Below, in pieces: positions 35,348 through 47,552 of a stretch of DNA of 64,000 bases (its first letter is position 1; every line of letters begins with the position of its first letter). The notes beneath the pieces were generated by a model, which worked only from the letters and a program-made list of their open reading frames with translations, made no database searches and was not told where the DNA came from. The stretch spans positions 186,001-250,000 of the forward strand of contig CAJFCJ010000024.1 in NCBI GenBank assembly GCA_904063045.1. Direction: 5' to 3'. A program made the translations under genes and the position numbers. Source of the DNA: Dimorphilus gyrociliatus (Eukaryota; Annelida; Polychaeta; Dinophilidae).

Positions 35348-37199
35348 ATAGTACATTGACGTATCCCGGTAACAAATTTCAGGCGAAACGACAGTAGTTA
35401 TGGTTCTTATTTAAAAGAAAATGCAACCAAATTAAAAGAAACTTTTACATGAAGGAAAGAAGATGTCAACCTCTCTCTTACGTCATAGGTAACGACTGAA
35501 AATGTTAATAGCCTAAATATTTCGGCTACGTTTAGGTTTATTTTTTATATTTATTAAGTAAATATTTAAATTGATATTTATACATCTTCATATACTCATT
35601 TCTATTATTGTATTTACCTGTCAGATATGCTGTGGGAGATATGTGAATGTTTCATGTAGACTTTTATTAAAGTATTACGAAAGTGAGAAAGAAATCTTTA
35701 AATTTGTAGTACCTTACGAAATATTTAATTATTATACTTTTAGATATAGATAGAGCGATAAAAAACTTATTTATTAAAATACAGAGCAAGTCTTCTCCTT
35801 TAAGAAATTTCCTTAAATAAGAAGCAATGACAATGATTAGCATTCCTTATACGTTTTTATATTTGCTCCATCTGTGCCTAATTGGATTTATATGGATTTA
35901 TATGTTGACAATTATTATAACAAATTCTACAGTTTTAAGTATAACTAAGAAATTAGAATTATGGATGAAGTTAATTTAATAATCATTATGCTATGCTGCT
36001 GCTAAGGGTCGTTCCTCTAAAAAAAAACTCTTATTCCAAAAGTTCAAGAAAGAAATTAGCTATATTAATTTAAAAAGAGAAAATAACATCTATACATTAA
36101 AATAGAAAATAATGATAAGTTAACCCACCTTGTCAACTTATTTATTTCATTATTTTTCTTATCAAAACTTCTTTAATATTGCTTAACAAAGATATGTATA
36201 TAACAACAAATTGACTATTTCTTTTACTTTCATTTCTTCACATTTGTAAAGTGTCAAAACCTACTAAATAATAATTATAGTTATCTCTTAATTTTTTAAT
36301 ATATTTTCATCTATATCCAATAAATAATATCTATAAATTACTGTTGAATCGATTAAATATCAATCCTAATTATATAGCTATCAAAACTATTGTCAATATT
36401 CAACCTTTCATAGCATAGAGAAGCGTGGTGAAAGTAGGAGAGACAGAGAGAGACAGAGAGAGAGAGAGTAAATGATAAATATTAATTTTTAAATTTGATT
36501 GTAACCATAGCCAGATTGTTATCTATGCTTTAAATAGAATTATTTTTTACATATTGCATAAATAACATATATTAATTTAATAATCATAATAATAATAATG
36601 AAACGGTAAAAAATAGATTAGAGAAAGCTGGACCAATATTTTTTAATAAAGTTGTATATATTTATCATTTTTTTTCTAGTCTTTTTTTAGTAACATTCTT
36701 TAGAGATAAGGTTAACCAAAAAAAAAATCATATATAAATATTCAATAAACTCTTGAACACGTTCTGATGTATTGAAAAAAAATTCCTTACTCTCCAATAC
36801 TGATATAAATAACATCAAGTAACAACCGAGGAGATTTCGTGTTTTTCTTTTTTTATAGATTCAACCTTGTTTATATTTTTTTTTCTTTTTTTGCAGTACT
36901 AGTTTTTTCCATAGAAAAGTAGTACCTTTCACCTTTACTATTCTTGGAAAATTTATTTATATTAATCCACTTATCTATTGAGTTAGTTTGGACTGAGAGG
37001 GAATGTTTTATTTTTTATCATTAAACTTAATTGGAATAGATTATTAGTTATATTGTTTTTCTTATTATAAATTAAGTAAATTTGTTATCTTGATAAAACT
37101 TCTTCTTTTTCTTCTTTCTTTCTCTCTATCCTACATTTCTTACTTGTTTTCAACTAATATTTAACGCTTGAGGCACGATAGTTAGGGTATAGTAAAACT

Positions 37200-37213
37200 A
37201 CGCCATCTACTGG
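37200..37213 (-). promoter_or_regulatory. CTCF-like motif (13 of 14) upstream of the LIM gene
   Basis: Minus-strand reading CCAGTAGATGGCGT matches CCASYAGRKGGCRS at every position except the last. It lies about 150 bases upstream of the LIM-gene start codon, in a stretch with raised G+C that looks like the promoter. Confidence 0.65.
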
Positions 37214-37364
37214 AAAGGCTTTGAATATAATAAAATAGTTCCACGATCAAGTTCTTTGTTATTGTGTATTGATACGCGGGAAATCAAAATGGCTTCTGGC
37301 GCGTTAAATTCTCCGAGAAAGATTCGTTCTCCTACTATATACGTCATTTGATGTTTGATATAAT

Positions 37365-40300
37365 ATGGAACAATTTAGCAACGAAATTACAATAAACCAT
37401 ATCTCCGGTTCTAGGGATACGAAAACGTCGAAAAATGAAAAAAAGTCTCCCCCTTCCTATGCGGATTACAACAATTCACACGTGCCCAGATACATTCCTC
37501 AGATGAGTGGATCGACGTATTCTAGTCCCCGTTCGAGTATTAGTTATGAATATTCGAACACAGCCCAAGTTGCACCATCGTCTTCCAGCGTTAGCACAAC
37601 GTCGGCTGACTCTAAAACTTCAAGTCCAAGAACCGGTTCTGTGGTACCACCTCCCCCGTATGAACAAAGGGACTATCAGAATATTGCAGAGAAGAGGTTA
37701 GCTGTACTAACTCAACAGCTGGAAAGAAATATGCGAGTGTCATCACCTCAAGCACCACCTCCTCCTCCTTACACGGCTACTCATAATGTTCAAAGACCTA
37801 TTTCTTCTAGGATCAATATAGAGAGGAAAGTAGAAGCTCTGACAAATAGTATACAGGATAAAATTGACATTGGAGGTGAATACTTTGGTAGGCGTTTATA
37901 TTATTTTAATAATAATCCAACATTCCTTGCGTTCTTTTGATAGGCCTAATTTTTCGAATACTTTTTTGAACAGGTGAATGTGTCAAGTGTGGCGATCGTG
38001 TAAATGGGTCGGAAGAGGCTTGCCAGGCTATGGGAAGTAAGTACTTGTAGAAGGGATTGATATCTGTTTATAAAAAAAAAATCCCATTCTGATTGAATAT
38101 ATAGCGTAGTAGATTGTTTAAATTTTTTCGCTCTCTTTCCCCCGTCTTATGCTCAAAGCAAAAATAGAGGAAGTGGTAAATTTTATTGACCATAGAATGT
38201 TTATAAAGCCTTAACGGATTTCGAATTTGCTTATTATCGTAACAAATCTAAACATTTTTTTTCAACTAGTCCCGAAACTAAGAACTAAGTTTTCTAGCTA
38301 TTTTAGCTTTTAGTTACGTACTAAATAGCATGTATTTTTGGTATATATAGCAAAGTATATTATGCATATTTCAGTGTTATTTTTATCTATAAATAGGGTT
38401 AATTTTTTTGAAAGGGAAGGAAAAAAAGTAATAAATTTAAATTTTCCCTTTACGGCACTTAATTTTGAACAGATCACGACAAATTCATTCAATAAGTACT
38501 ACGGGACCAATTGTCCTCTTAAGAATCAACAAAAAAAATGATGGAATTTTGTTTATTTTTTCCCTCTCTAGGCACTTTTTAAACATTCCTTTATTAATCT
38601 CTTTATATTATTATTAGTTTTATAAGAAAAATCTATTTTTAAACCAAAAGAAAAGAGACTTAATATTTTATTATTGAACAATGTCTAATTAATTGAATAT
38701 GTAAAAATGTATAATAATGTAAACTTTTTATTTTCTTTCGTTTCGTTTTGATATTTTATTAGCCAAATATTTTATTGACGTGTAAAATGTAACGCTTTTA
38801 AAAAAGTTCAAATAGAGGCGAAAGGGCCGAATAACTAGAATATAGAGAGTGTAGGATAGGAGGGGGTGGGGGTATAAAGGGCGGCTTGAACAGATTCTAT
38901 TCATAATACTAATTTTGATTTAAAACATTATATTTTAGTGCTATTTTTATCAAGTTGTTAACTGTTAATCTTATTCAGGGCAATATATCATTTTCTATTT
39001 GAGTTTTTAATCGCCCAATTACATGTGACTGATCCGGAAAAAGGGGAGTGTTTTCAACCTTTTTTCCGTCACGAAAGGATTGTTAAATTGTTACTTTAGA
39101 TTTCTTTCAATTTGTAACAGAATGTTTTTATCAACCGGATACATGAAAAATGACTTACATAGACGTTAGGATCAATATATTGTTAACAATTTTAAGCCTT
39201 TTTTAATCTAGTTATGAGCTAAAACAGTTTCTTAAATTTCTTTGCTTTAGCTTTAAAGTCAAAAAAAAAAGGATTTTTTGAATTGGGTTAAAACACAAGT
39301 TGAATACCATGAACGTTGAAAATTCCTTTTTTGCACTCACCAACTATCCTCCCATCCCCTCCCTTTTTAATTCACATAAGAAGGGCATTCTTGACAAGCC
39401 TAATACGGGCGTTTAAAAAGAACCTGTTTCTATAGTTACGCTTGAAATGATGTTCTTTGGACGGCCCCCTCCCTACGTTAACCTGTGGTAACCCGAAAGG
39501 AAAAATATTGTAACTATTTAGGAATGCGCACGTGAGATGCGAACGGGAAAAGAGTACTAGAGGGGGGGGGGTGGTTCGGAATCTGTAGGAATGTTTAGTG
39601 CCTTTCGGCTATCAAAGAGTATTACATCATAGAATCCCAAAAGAGAAAATTATTGTGTTTTTTCTCTTCTAACTGAAAGAGATACTAATCTATAAAATGG
39701 ATAGAAAGACGAATTTAAATTCGAAGTGAGCTATTTAAATAAAATGATTTTCTTACGAATTATCTTCAATAGCTTTTAACGCCGGAAGCTATAAATATTT
39801 GTTCGTCGATATCGTTCTGTTAGAAATACAAAAGTTAAAAAAAAATGAATCACAGATCTTTAATATCAAAAGAAAACAGGAAATAGATTCAAATTGTGTG
39901 ATAATTGAAGAATCTTTATATATATTACAATAACCTATATAAGCTAAAGTATATCAAGTTATTGATAACGGAGATACGCTTTGTACATTTATAAAAGAAG
40001 GGAGTGTACATTCTGGTTTTTAAGCTGGAAGAATAAGAAAAGAAATTCAGAATATTTTTTATCTTTACATAGAGTGTCTTGTCTGAAAAAAAAATTGATG
40101 ATAGTAGTGAGAGAGGAAGCAGAATGGGTTATTAAACACTTTGTAGATTATAGGATTAGGTTCATTTCAATTTATCTTAATATCTTGTTTTTAATCTTAA
40201 CAGAACTATATCATACAAGCTGTTTTGTATGTGTTTCTTGCGGTAGAACACTAAGGGGGAAGACCTTTTATCAAGTGCAAGGGAAGGTGTATTGCGAAGA

Positions 40301-41225
40301 GGACTATCTTTATTCGGGCTTTCAACAATCAGCCGATAAATGTGCGGTCTGCGGTCATTTGATAATGGAGATGATTTTACAGGCTGTTGGAAAGTCTTAT
40401 CATCCTGGCTGTTTTAGGTGCTGTATGTGTAACGAGTGCCTTGATGGCGTGCCTTTTACTGTTGATGTTGAGGGAAGAATATTTTGCGTTAAAGACTATC
40501 ACAGGTATGTATTTCTTTTAAACATTACAATATTAATAAACTGAGGGGAGTAACATTTCAAACTAACTACAATATATATTGTATATATATAAATATGTTA
40601 TATGTATATATACGATATATATATATATGTTGAATGAAAGAAAAGAGGGGGAGAATATTTTTTTTATCAAATCGGCTATTATTCTGACCTCCCGCAGCGT
40701 AGTAAGCCTAGCTCGCGCTGTAGATTATACTTTAGAACGCGCTGTGTACATACGAATACCAGAAGAGAGGGGGTTAGTTGGTGTGTGCGGTGCAACTGGT
40801 GACGGCTGTAGTAGCTGTATTTTTTTTTTTTTATTTATTTAGAACATGATTTTTCTAAATAGAAAATAAAAAAGAAAATTGGGTTTCTTTTCTTTTTAAT
40901 GTGCAAAATATAGATTATAGTTAGCTTTTTCTTATTGTTAATATATCACATCACAATGATAGAATAAGAAATATATATATATATATATTTATATAAATAT
41001 ACAATATATAGAGCATATATATAGATAACGTAAGAGTGAGAAAGAAATATGAGTGAATTGATAATTAATAACTATAGTATTTTATTATGATATATATTTC
41101 TAAAATTATAAATGCTTTATTGCTGTTCACTTAAATAGAAATGTTCAAAGTACACTGTACAAGAACAATGCTTATTTTTAGATAAATTTATTAAAAGAAA
41201 GATATCAGTTATCAATTTTATTTAA

Positions 41226-41258
<33 letters not shown>

Positions 41259-42771
41259 CATTCTGCACATATCTTAAAAGTTATTTTTAGAAACGTTGGT
41301 CAAGAAATGAGAGTATTAAGACATCTTAATTCTTTCTATTGATTTTATATCTAAGTTTGACGATAGAAAAGTTATTGGAGTTTGTAAAAATATTTGTTCA
41401 AAACAAATTTTTTACTGATAAAAGAGTCTCCCCATTCGTAATATTTACTTCGTAGCAACAATTTTTGTTTAATTCTATTGTACCTTTATACAAATGGTTT
41501 TAAATGTATAAATAACAGGATAAATCGTTTGTAAATTGAAGATCTTTAACCAATTCGGTTTAAATAAACTATTTCTCTATTTAAATTCTTTACTAAAGAA
41601 AGAATTCATCGTAGTACAAGATCAGACTGATCGCTATTGACTCGTCTTTTTTTTTATTTTGACCTTTTTTTTTTTCTCAGCTAATGATCAGTTTAACTGC
41701 TAAAAACATGAACAAAAAAAGATCTTTCCCTTTTTTAACTGAAATATGGGAAATAGATTAAATTCTTTGTAAAATTGTCTTGAAAAGTTATATTTATCGC
41801 TGAAGTTTTATTGTTCAAAAAAATGCTTTCTTTTTATCTAAAAACAATATATTTATACTGTATATATATATATATATGAGTACAAATAGTTTATATCCAA
41901 ACTTATCTCTTGACGAACTCTTCATATAGCCCTATTTAATATTCTATAAGAAAAATATTTCTATATAAAAATATTTAAGAAATATAGAATAGAATAATAA
42001 TAATAAAAAAAACACTACAACTTGAAATGTTCAAACAAATCGTATGAAAATTTTTATGAACAAAAAAAATTTATCTAAAAATATATTTACGTTCAGTTAT
42101 ATTGTAAATATTATACTTTTTTTTTAAGGTTCTTGAATAAGCATAAAGTTATTTTCCTTTATTTTATAGTTTTTTTTAACAATTTATACTTTTAGTTTAA
42201 TTAAAGAAGGTTTATTCTTTATTTTTTTGTTTAGCTCTATAAAGCACAATTAACCCTTTTTTGGTTTTTTATTTTTTTTTTCATTTGATTTTTTACAGTT
42301 TTTTGTTTTTTTTTTAAAAAAAATTCGTGATTTTTTTTTTTACTTTAGTTTTTTATATCGTCTTTGATTTGTTTTTTTTTTATTTTACGGTTTTAACACT
42401 TTTCTATATTTATGTATTAATGAATAATACAATTTTTAATTGTTTATTATAGGAAATACGCTCCGAAATGTGCTGTTTGTGGTCATGCAATTACGCCAGT
42501 AGATGGCAGCGAAGAAACTGTTAGAGTTGTGTCTATGGATAAGGACTTCCATATAGATTGCTATAAATGCGAAGATTGCGGAGTTCAGCTAACCGATGAA
42601 TGTGATAGGAGATGTTATCCTCTTGATGGGCACTTATTATGCCATGCATGTCATATAAATAGACTTCATGCTCGTTCCGCTCCCACTCCCACTTCAGTTT
42701 ATTCTCAAAGATCATCATTAGTTTCAAATGGAGCATCTTCTAGGCCTCATTATAAAATAACCGACCTCTAA
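37365..42771 (+). CDS. AJUBA: Ajuba/LIMD1/WTIP family LIM-domain protein
   Basis: Four exons: 37365-37887, 37974-38036, 40204-40504 and 42453-42771; 401 residues. The first half is low-complexity, rich in Ser and Pro with PPxY-like tracts (SPPSYA, PPPPYE, PPPPYT). The second half has three LIM zinc-finger domains: CVKCGDRV...[13 protein letters not shown], then [13 protein letters not shown] (the signature stretch of the Ajuba subfamily) and [24 protein letters not shown], then CAVCGHAI with [19 protein letters not shown]. In the family these proteins act at cell junctions and in the nucleus, hold back LATS/Warts in Hippo signalling and join Argonaute complexes. The tail ends KITDL, a possible PDZ ligand. 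Introns 2 and 3 are about 2 kb each, far longer than the window's norm. Exon 4 contains a complete CTCF consensus. Confidence 0.92.
38037..40203 (+). other. Long intron 2 of the LIM gene
   Basis: About 2.2 kb, with T-rich and A-rich tracts and a G run near 39561-39571. An ORF opening at 39981 runs into exon 3 but its upstream part is intronic and without homology; it could mark an alternative first exon, which only transcripts could show. Confidence 0.6.
40505..42452 (+). other. Long intron 3 of the LIM gene
   Basis: About 1.9 kb. It contains a G+C-rich patch at about 40680-40820 that stands out from the A+T-rich surroundings, AT microsatellites (around 40973-40989 and 41233-41260), an ATACTGTAT copy at 41855-41863 and a long T-rich stretch at about 42160-42410 before the acceptor. 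Confidence 0.6.
42496..42509 (+). promoter_or_regulatory. Full-consensus CTCF-like motif inside a coding exon
   Basis: The plus strand reads CCAGTAGATGGCAG, 14 of 14 against CCASYAGRKGGCRS. It encodes Pro-Val-Asp-Gly-Ser of the third LIM domain's first zinc loop, a poorly conserved part of the domain. Confidence 0.5.
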
Positions 42772-42876
42772 ACAAGCGCTTTCTTAGTGCCATACGGATA
42801 TTGACGTGTTGGAAAATCTCGTTTTACTTTTCTCCTGTTTTACTTTGACAATTGTATATAAATATTTACATGCATA

Positions 42877-42911
<35 letters not shown>

Positions 42912-45602
42912 GTATATGTATATTAACTTGGAAAATTTGAGACTTTTCTGCTATTTTTTTTAAGCTGTTTTTCTTTATTGCAAATGAAGTGTGGTATAAG
43001 AAAAACCAACTGAATTTTCAATGGTTAATGCGTTATTAAACTGTTTTAGAGTATTGATTCGAGTGCTCAAATGTTGCAAAAATTTTTTTTGGCTAAATAA
43101 AAATCGGGCAACAAACACATTTTAAAATCTTTTTTAATCCTCTTTTTTTTCCTTTATATAAAATCTTGCAACCAATGCTGTGGTCAATTAATTCATCGAT
43201 ATATTGTGGAAATATATCCGGCCTATTTTAAAGGAATTTTTCAATTACACTCTTTTTAAGTGTAATGAAAGAGTATAATCTACCTTATCAATCCCCTTTC
43301 ATATTGATTTTTGTTAAAAAATATATATTAGTATATGCTTTGATATATAGTTCTCTTTTTTAGATAAATTTGGGGGTCCTTATTGAAAAGAATTTGAAGG
43401 GAAGCGATTAAAGAGTGGCTTGGAGGGAGGGAAGTTGATATGACGGGTTTAAGGATAAAGAGAAGGGAGGGGGTAGTAGATTCTTTTTCTTACTATAACA
43501 ATGCTTTTATGCGGTTGTTCAACCTATTGTTAAATACGTTTGATATCTTTGAAAGCGTCCCCCAAATAATCCTCTTCAAAATCAGAGGCGGCCATACGGA
43601 AATTAAAAGAAATACTATAAAAGGGGTGGCTCTCTTTTTATTTCTCAATTAAATAGTTATGTAGTAAACATACACATAATAATACAACTGAATAAATAAA
43701 CTATTGTTATGACGTTATAAAGCTTATTGTTTATTAAGGAATTCGGACATACTTAGAGGTTTTCATTGTCAATTTACATATTCTTTATCGAAGATTTATG
43801 CCACGTCTTTCCTCTCTTTATCTTTCTCTTCTTATCCCACTCTCTACCTTTATTTTCTTAATACCCTTCTATTATTCGTCTATTTCCCTTCTTGTATACA
43901 AATATAATGAATTTTAAATATTTACTAGTTTTATAATTCTATTTAATATATCTCTATATGTTAAATATATACATAAATCATTTCTCTTTATTGTTATTGA
44001 CAAATTCTCACGAATTTTTAAAATTTTAACCTTTAACTTATAATATTTTCTTATTTTTAAGACATTTACCGCCCGATTTCATGTCAATCAGAATAAAAAA
44101 GAATCTGTTTCAAAATAGTTCAAGAGAGGGCGCTGTTGAAATATTTTAAGCGATTGTATCAATTAGGTTTATATAAAGAGAAATAATGATTTATTAAGAA
44201 AAAAGTAGATGGAATTGCAAAAATATATATTACATATTCTGTTATAGTAGATCGTTACAAACAACGTGTTTTTGTTTGTATATATTGTAAATAGGTAATT
44301 AGAATATTTTTACGTAAAAGTGTCATATTTTGTCAATATTAGGTAATCCTCTTCCTACATAGTATTTGATTTAGATACGTGATATTTTATTTATCTACCT
44401 CTCCCTCATTCACTTACTCCCTCACTATACCAACCTATTGAATTTAGAAATGAATTATGTTTCACAGAATAGACTTGTAGTCAGATGCATTACTACGGAG
44501 CAAATCGATACATTATTAAAGAGTATTAATATAGAACCTTTAAAAACTCTAACAAGTCATAAACAATAATTAAATGAATAGATAAATTAATAAAACTTCG
44601 AACGAATAAACGTAATAAACCTCACGAAAAAGACGAGAGAAGAATAGGTAAAGTATACAAATTTACGGAATTTCACTAAGAATGCGAAAGGAATTTTGGA
44701 AAGGGGGAGTAGAGAGGCGTCGCCAGGTCGCGTATGCACTAACGGTCGTCGCCGTCATCATTCAAAGGGAAAGCTCTCGCTTTTTCTCCTTTGAAAGTTT
44801 ATATAAAATGTAATTAAAAGCAGGAAATATACTTTGAACATATATTTTACTATTTAAATGAATTGATTTGAAAATTGATTAAAAAAAATATTAAACTTGA
44901 TTTATTTCGTTAAAAAATATCCATATTTTTCTGTTTAAAAAAGTAATCAGATCTCATTTTTTCTTTCTATCAGGATCTAAACAATGATAGGAAGAAATTA
45001 GCGTCACGTTATCAAGTTTAGCTGATTTAGTAAGAGTATAGGTGGAAGAGTAATAAATACAGGTTAGTGAGAGGGAGAGAGGTGAACATTTAGGTAATGG
45101 AGGAAAGATAGGAACAATAAAAACATCAAAAGATACGGACAGAGAAGCAGACAGCTATACAAAAGATAAACTAAGTCACATAACAATAGAATAATTCATT
45201 ATATTATTACTTAATCCTTTAACATATACTGCTCTCATAATAATCTCTATAGGAGAGAACTATTTATAGGCAGTGAGAAGAAAAAATCTTCGAAAAGGTT
45301 TAGATATATCTTGAGGAGTTAAGACCTTCTTATGCCTTTCTCATAGAAAATAGAGTTAGGAAAGAGTAAATTCAAGTGTCTATTTTCTATTTCTATTTCT
45401 CCTTTACCTTTCCACTTCTTTCTTCTTGAAAATAATCAATGATTAAAAACACTTGTATTAATAAAAACAAAGTATGATTGCCAGTTTGTTATTGTTCGAT
45501 TATCTATAATATTCTTGATCAAGTTCTTCCTTTTCAGTCTTTTCTATACATATATATCTTATTTATTTAGAATTTCTTTCAGTTCCTTGTTCAATTCGAA
45601 TT
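42772..45602. other. Intergenic, 2.8 kb between convergent genes
   Basis: Downstream of the LIM gene (plus) and of the FAM43-like gene (minus). It holds AT microsatellites around 42874-42915, a CTCF-like site at 44120-44133 and a G+C-rich stretch at about 44700-44765. A 70-codon plus-strand frame at 43440-43652 has no recognisable content. Confidence 0.5.
44120..44133 (+). promoter_or_regulatory. CTCF-like motif
   Basis: The plus strand reads TCAAGAGAGGGCGC: AGAGGGCGC matches the core AGRKGGCRS fully, 11 of 14 overall. Confidence 0.45.
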
Positions 45603-46058
45603 CTATTTTAATAAATTTTCCTTTATTAAATCATCAGCTTCAGAATTCACTTTAAAATATTCGTCCAAATGTCTAGCTAAATAATATGAATGAACAGCGG
45701 ATGATGTAAATATAGCGTGTACCCATAGCTGATTTCTATCTCCATTTTGTGCGTGCAGCCATGAGAATATTCTTTCCATATTTGGATGTAACGCACAGAA
45801 ATGTCCTATATCTGAACATTTAAATTCCATAATTTCGGAAGATTTGATATTTCGAAGTTGAATACCCGAGGGATTGAGCGTTAACAGCATTCTTGGAAGT
45901 TTGTCTTCCGAGACACTCCTTCTCCATATATTCTCAACAGGTTTAATTGTACATCCATTCGACGGCTTTATATCGGTTGGAATGGAACCTATATAGCTTA
46001 CCTCCATTTTAATACAGTTAGATAATTTTATTCTCGAAGGATTACCGAAAGGCAACAT
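45603..46058 (-). CDS. FAM43-like PID/PTB-domain protein
   Basis: Single-exon ORF of 151 residues. The protein is almost all one phosphotyrosine-interaction (PID/PTB) fold: VSYIGSIPTDIKPSNGCTIKP, then IW, LTLNPSGIQLR, then the stretch DIGHFCALHPNMERIFSWLHAQ, which has the spacing of FAM43A/B (...C.A.P...RVF.W+...), and a closing helix AVHSYYLARHLDEYF. PTB domains bind NPxY-type peptides on receptors. FAM43 proteins are longer, with extra tails, so this is a minimal or truncated version, or a neighbouring exon is missing. Function of the FAM43 family is poorly known. The start at 46058 is the first Met in frame. Confidence 0.7.
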   Translation of the reverse strand: MLPFGNPSRIKLSNCIKMEVSYIGSIPTDIKPSNGCTIKPVENIWRRSVSEDKLPRMLLTLNPSGIQLRNIKSSEIMEFKCSDIGHFCALHPNMERIFSWLHAQNGDRNQLWVHAIFTSSAVHSYYLARHLDEYFKVNSEADDLIKENLLK

Positions 46059-47552
46059 AATTTCTAATCTTTTCCTTTTGTCATTAATCTTCGTCTATCT
46101 TTGTTATCCTCTATTTTTAAAATGTTTGAATATTGCATAAAGATATTCCGCAATTATGACGAAATTATTAACTTTTATTACTCCATTCCGTGTAAATAAA
46201 CACACAATCTTTACCTATAATTAATTAAGTGTGAGACAATTTATTCTCATCAGGTAAGGAAATCGAATGTAGGTTGTATCCTGCAAAGTACTGGAAATGC
46301 TTTTGAAGTATTTATGAGCGCTGTGATGATCGATTCTGTTCTGTGCGTATTAGGCCTAAAATGCCATTCTAGGAGCTTTTGGACAAATCAATATAACAAT
46401 AGCTAATCTTCTTTATTTAATATTTTTTATTATGATTGAACAATGTATAGAAAAGAACAAATCGTTGTGTGAAAATTTAAATGAGAATATATCTCAATTA
46501 AGTTATTATTATATGAAATAGACTTATATGCTCAGAAGAGAAAAAAAAGGAGAGAGAGAGAGAGAGGGAGAGGGAGGAACATCTCTTAGACTTTATGAGT
46601 AAAAATTCTGTCTTGATAAACATACTATACATAAATTTATATAGTATACAAGTAGTAGTACCTACTAACTATTATTTTTAAATATGCATTGTATATCTAC
46701 ATTATATACCGCATAATTTCAATTTTTACTAGTTCAGTAACCGTTAAATAATTGACCAACACATGTTATGAGAATGAAATTATGTTATATTCCACTGCAA
46801 ATCGCCTTTTATTTAATTATTGAATAAACTTTTCATTAAGTATAAAAAAGACTAATAAATATTTTCATTAAAGTATAATGTACACATACATTAAGTGTCA
46901 ACATACATTGTGCAGATGTATAAGGTACAGTTTGTATTCAATATATACATTTAAACATACTATAAGTCATAAATTTCAATGCATATAAAAGGAAAATTGA
47001 TCAGTATAAATAAAAAACTAAGAAACGCCAAAGAAATGGAAGAACGCAAAGTAAACTTGAGAGAACAAGAAATAGAGCGAGAGAGCGAGAGAGAGAGAGA
47101 AAATTATCAGTCTTTTATTAATAATTTCCATTTTATTTTTCGTTCTCCTTCATTTCTAACACAGCTTCGTACGTTGGCGGTGAGATTATCGAAATGGGTT
47201 GACCTGTTAGAAATGATGAATTATGTTCAAAGATCTTTTATTCGATAATGCTTATCACATACATTTCGTTCATCGTTCATTACATTAAAACCATGAAGAG
47301 AATATATAAAAATCGTACTAGCTTTATTGTTATTAATCAATAATTTATTATAAAACAGATTTTTACAATAATTATTACGCAGTAACTGTAAAGTAGTACT
47401 ATTATTATATTATTTTATGCTATTTCTCTGAATAATAACATTTATAATTGTTGTTTTTTTGTCTTTTTCTAGTATTTTTCTATTCCTTTTTCATGATTTT
47501 TACTATATTCATTAAATTATAAAATTATACAATCTAGACTTTCTCTGAATTA
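46059..47552. other. Intergenic with GA microsatellites
   Basis: Two GA runs (around 46552-46577 and 47077-47101). An 89-codon plus-strand frame at 46979-47248 overlaps the second run; its glutamate/arginine-rich centre is produced by the repeat, so it is not accepted as a gene. Confidence 0.5.

Larger units (their letters stand above)
35258..37364. other. Intergenic, divergent promoters
   Basis: About 2.1 kb between the dehydrogenase start (minus) and the LIM gene start (plus). CTCF-like sites flank it at both ends (35334-35347 and 37200-37213), and a GA-rich microsatellite lies around 36447-36469. No gene seen. Confidence 0.55.

Noticed and set aside
39981-40203. Possible alternative first exon of the LIM gene
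   Set aside because: Open frame runs into exon 3 but its sequence is low in complexity and without homology, and a strong acceptor sits at 40203; kept as intron.
46979-47248. 89-codon plus-strand frame
   Set aside because: The charged middle is produced by a GA microsatellite.
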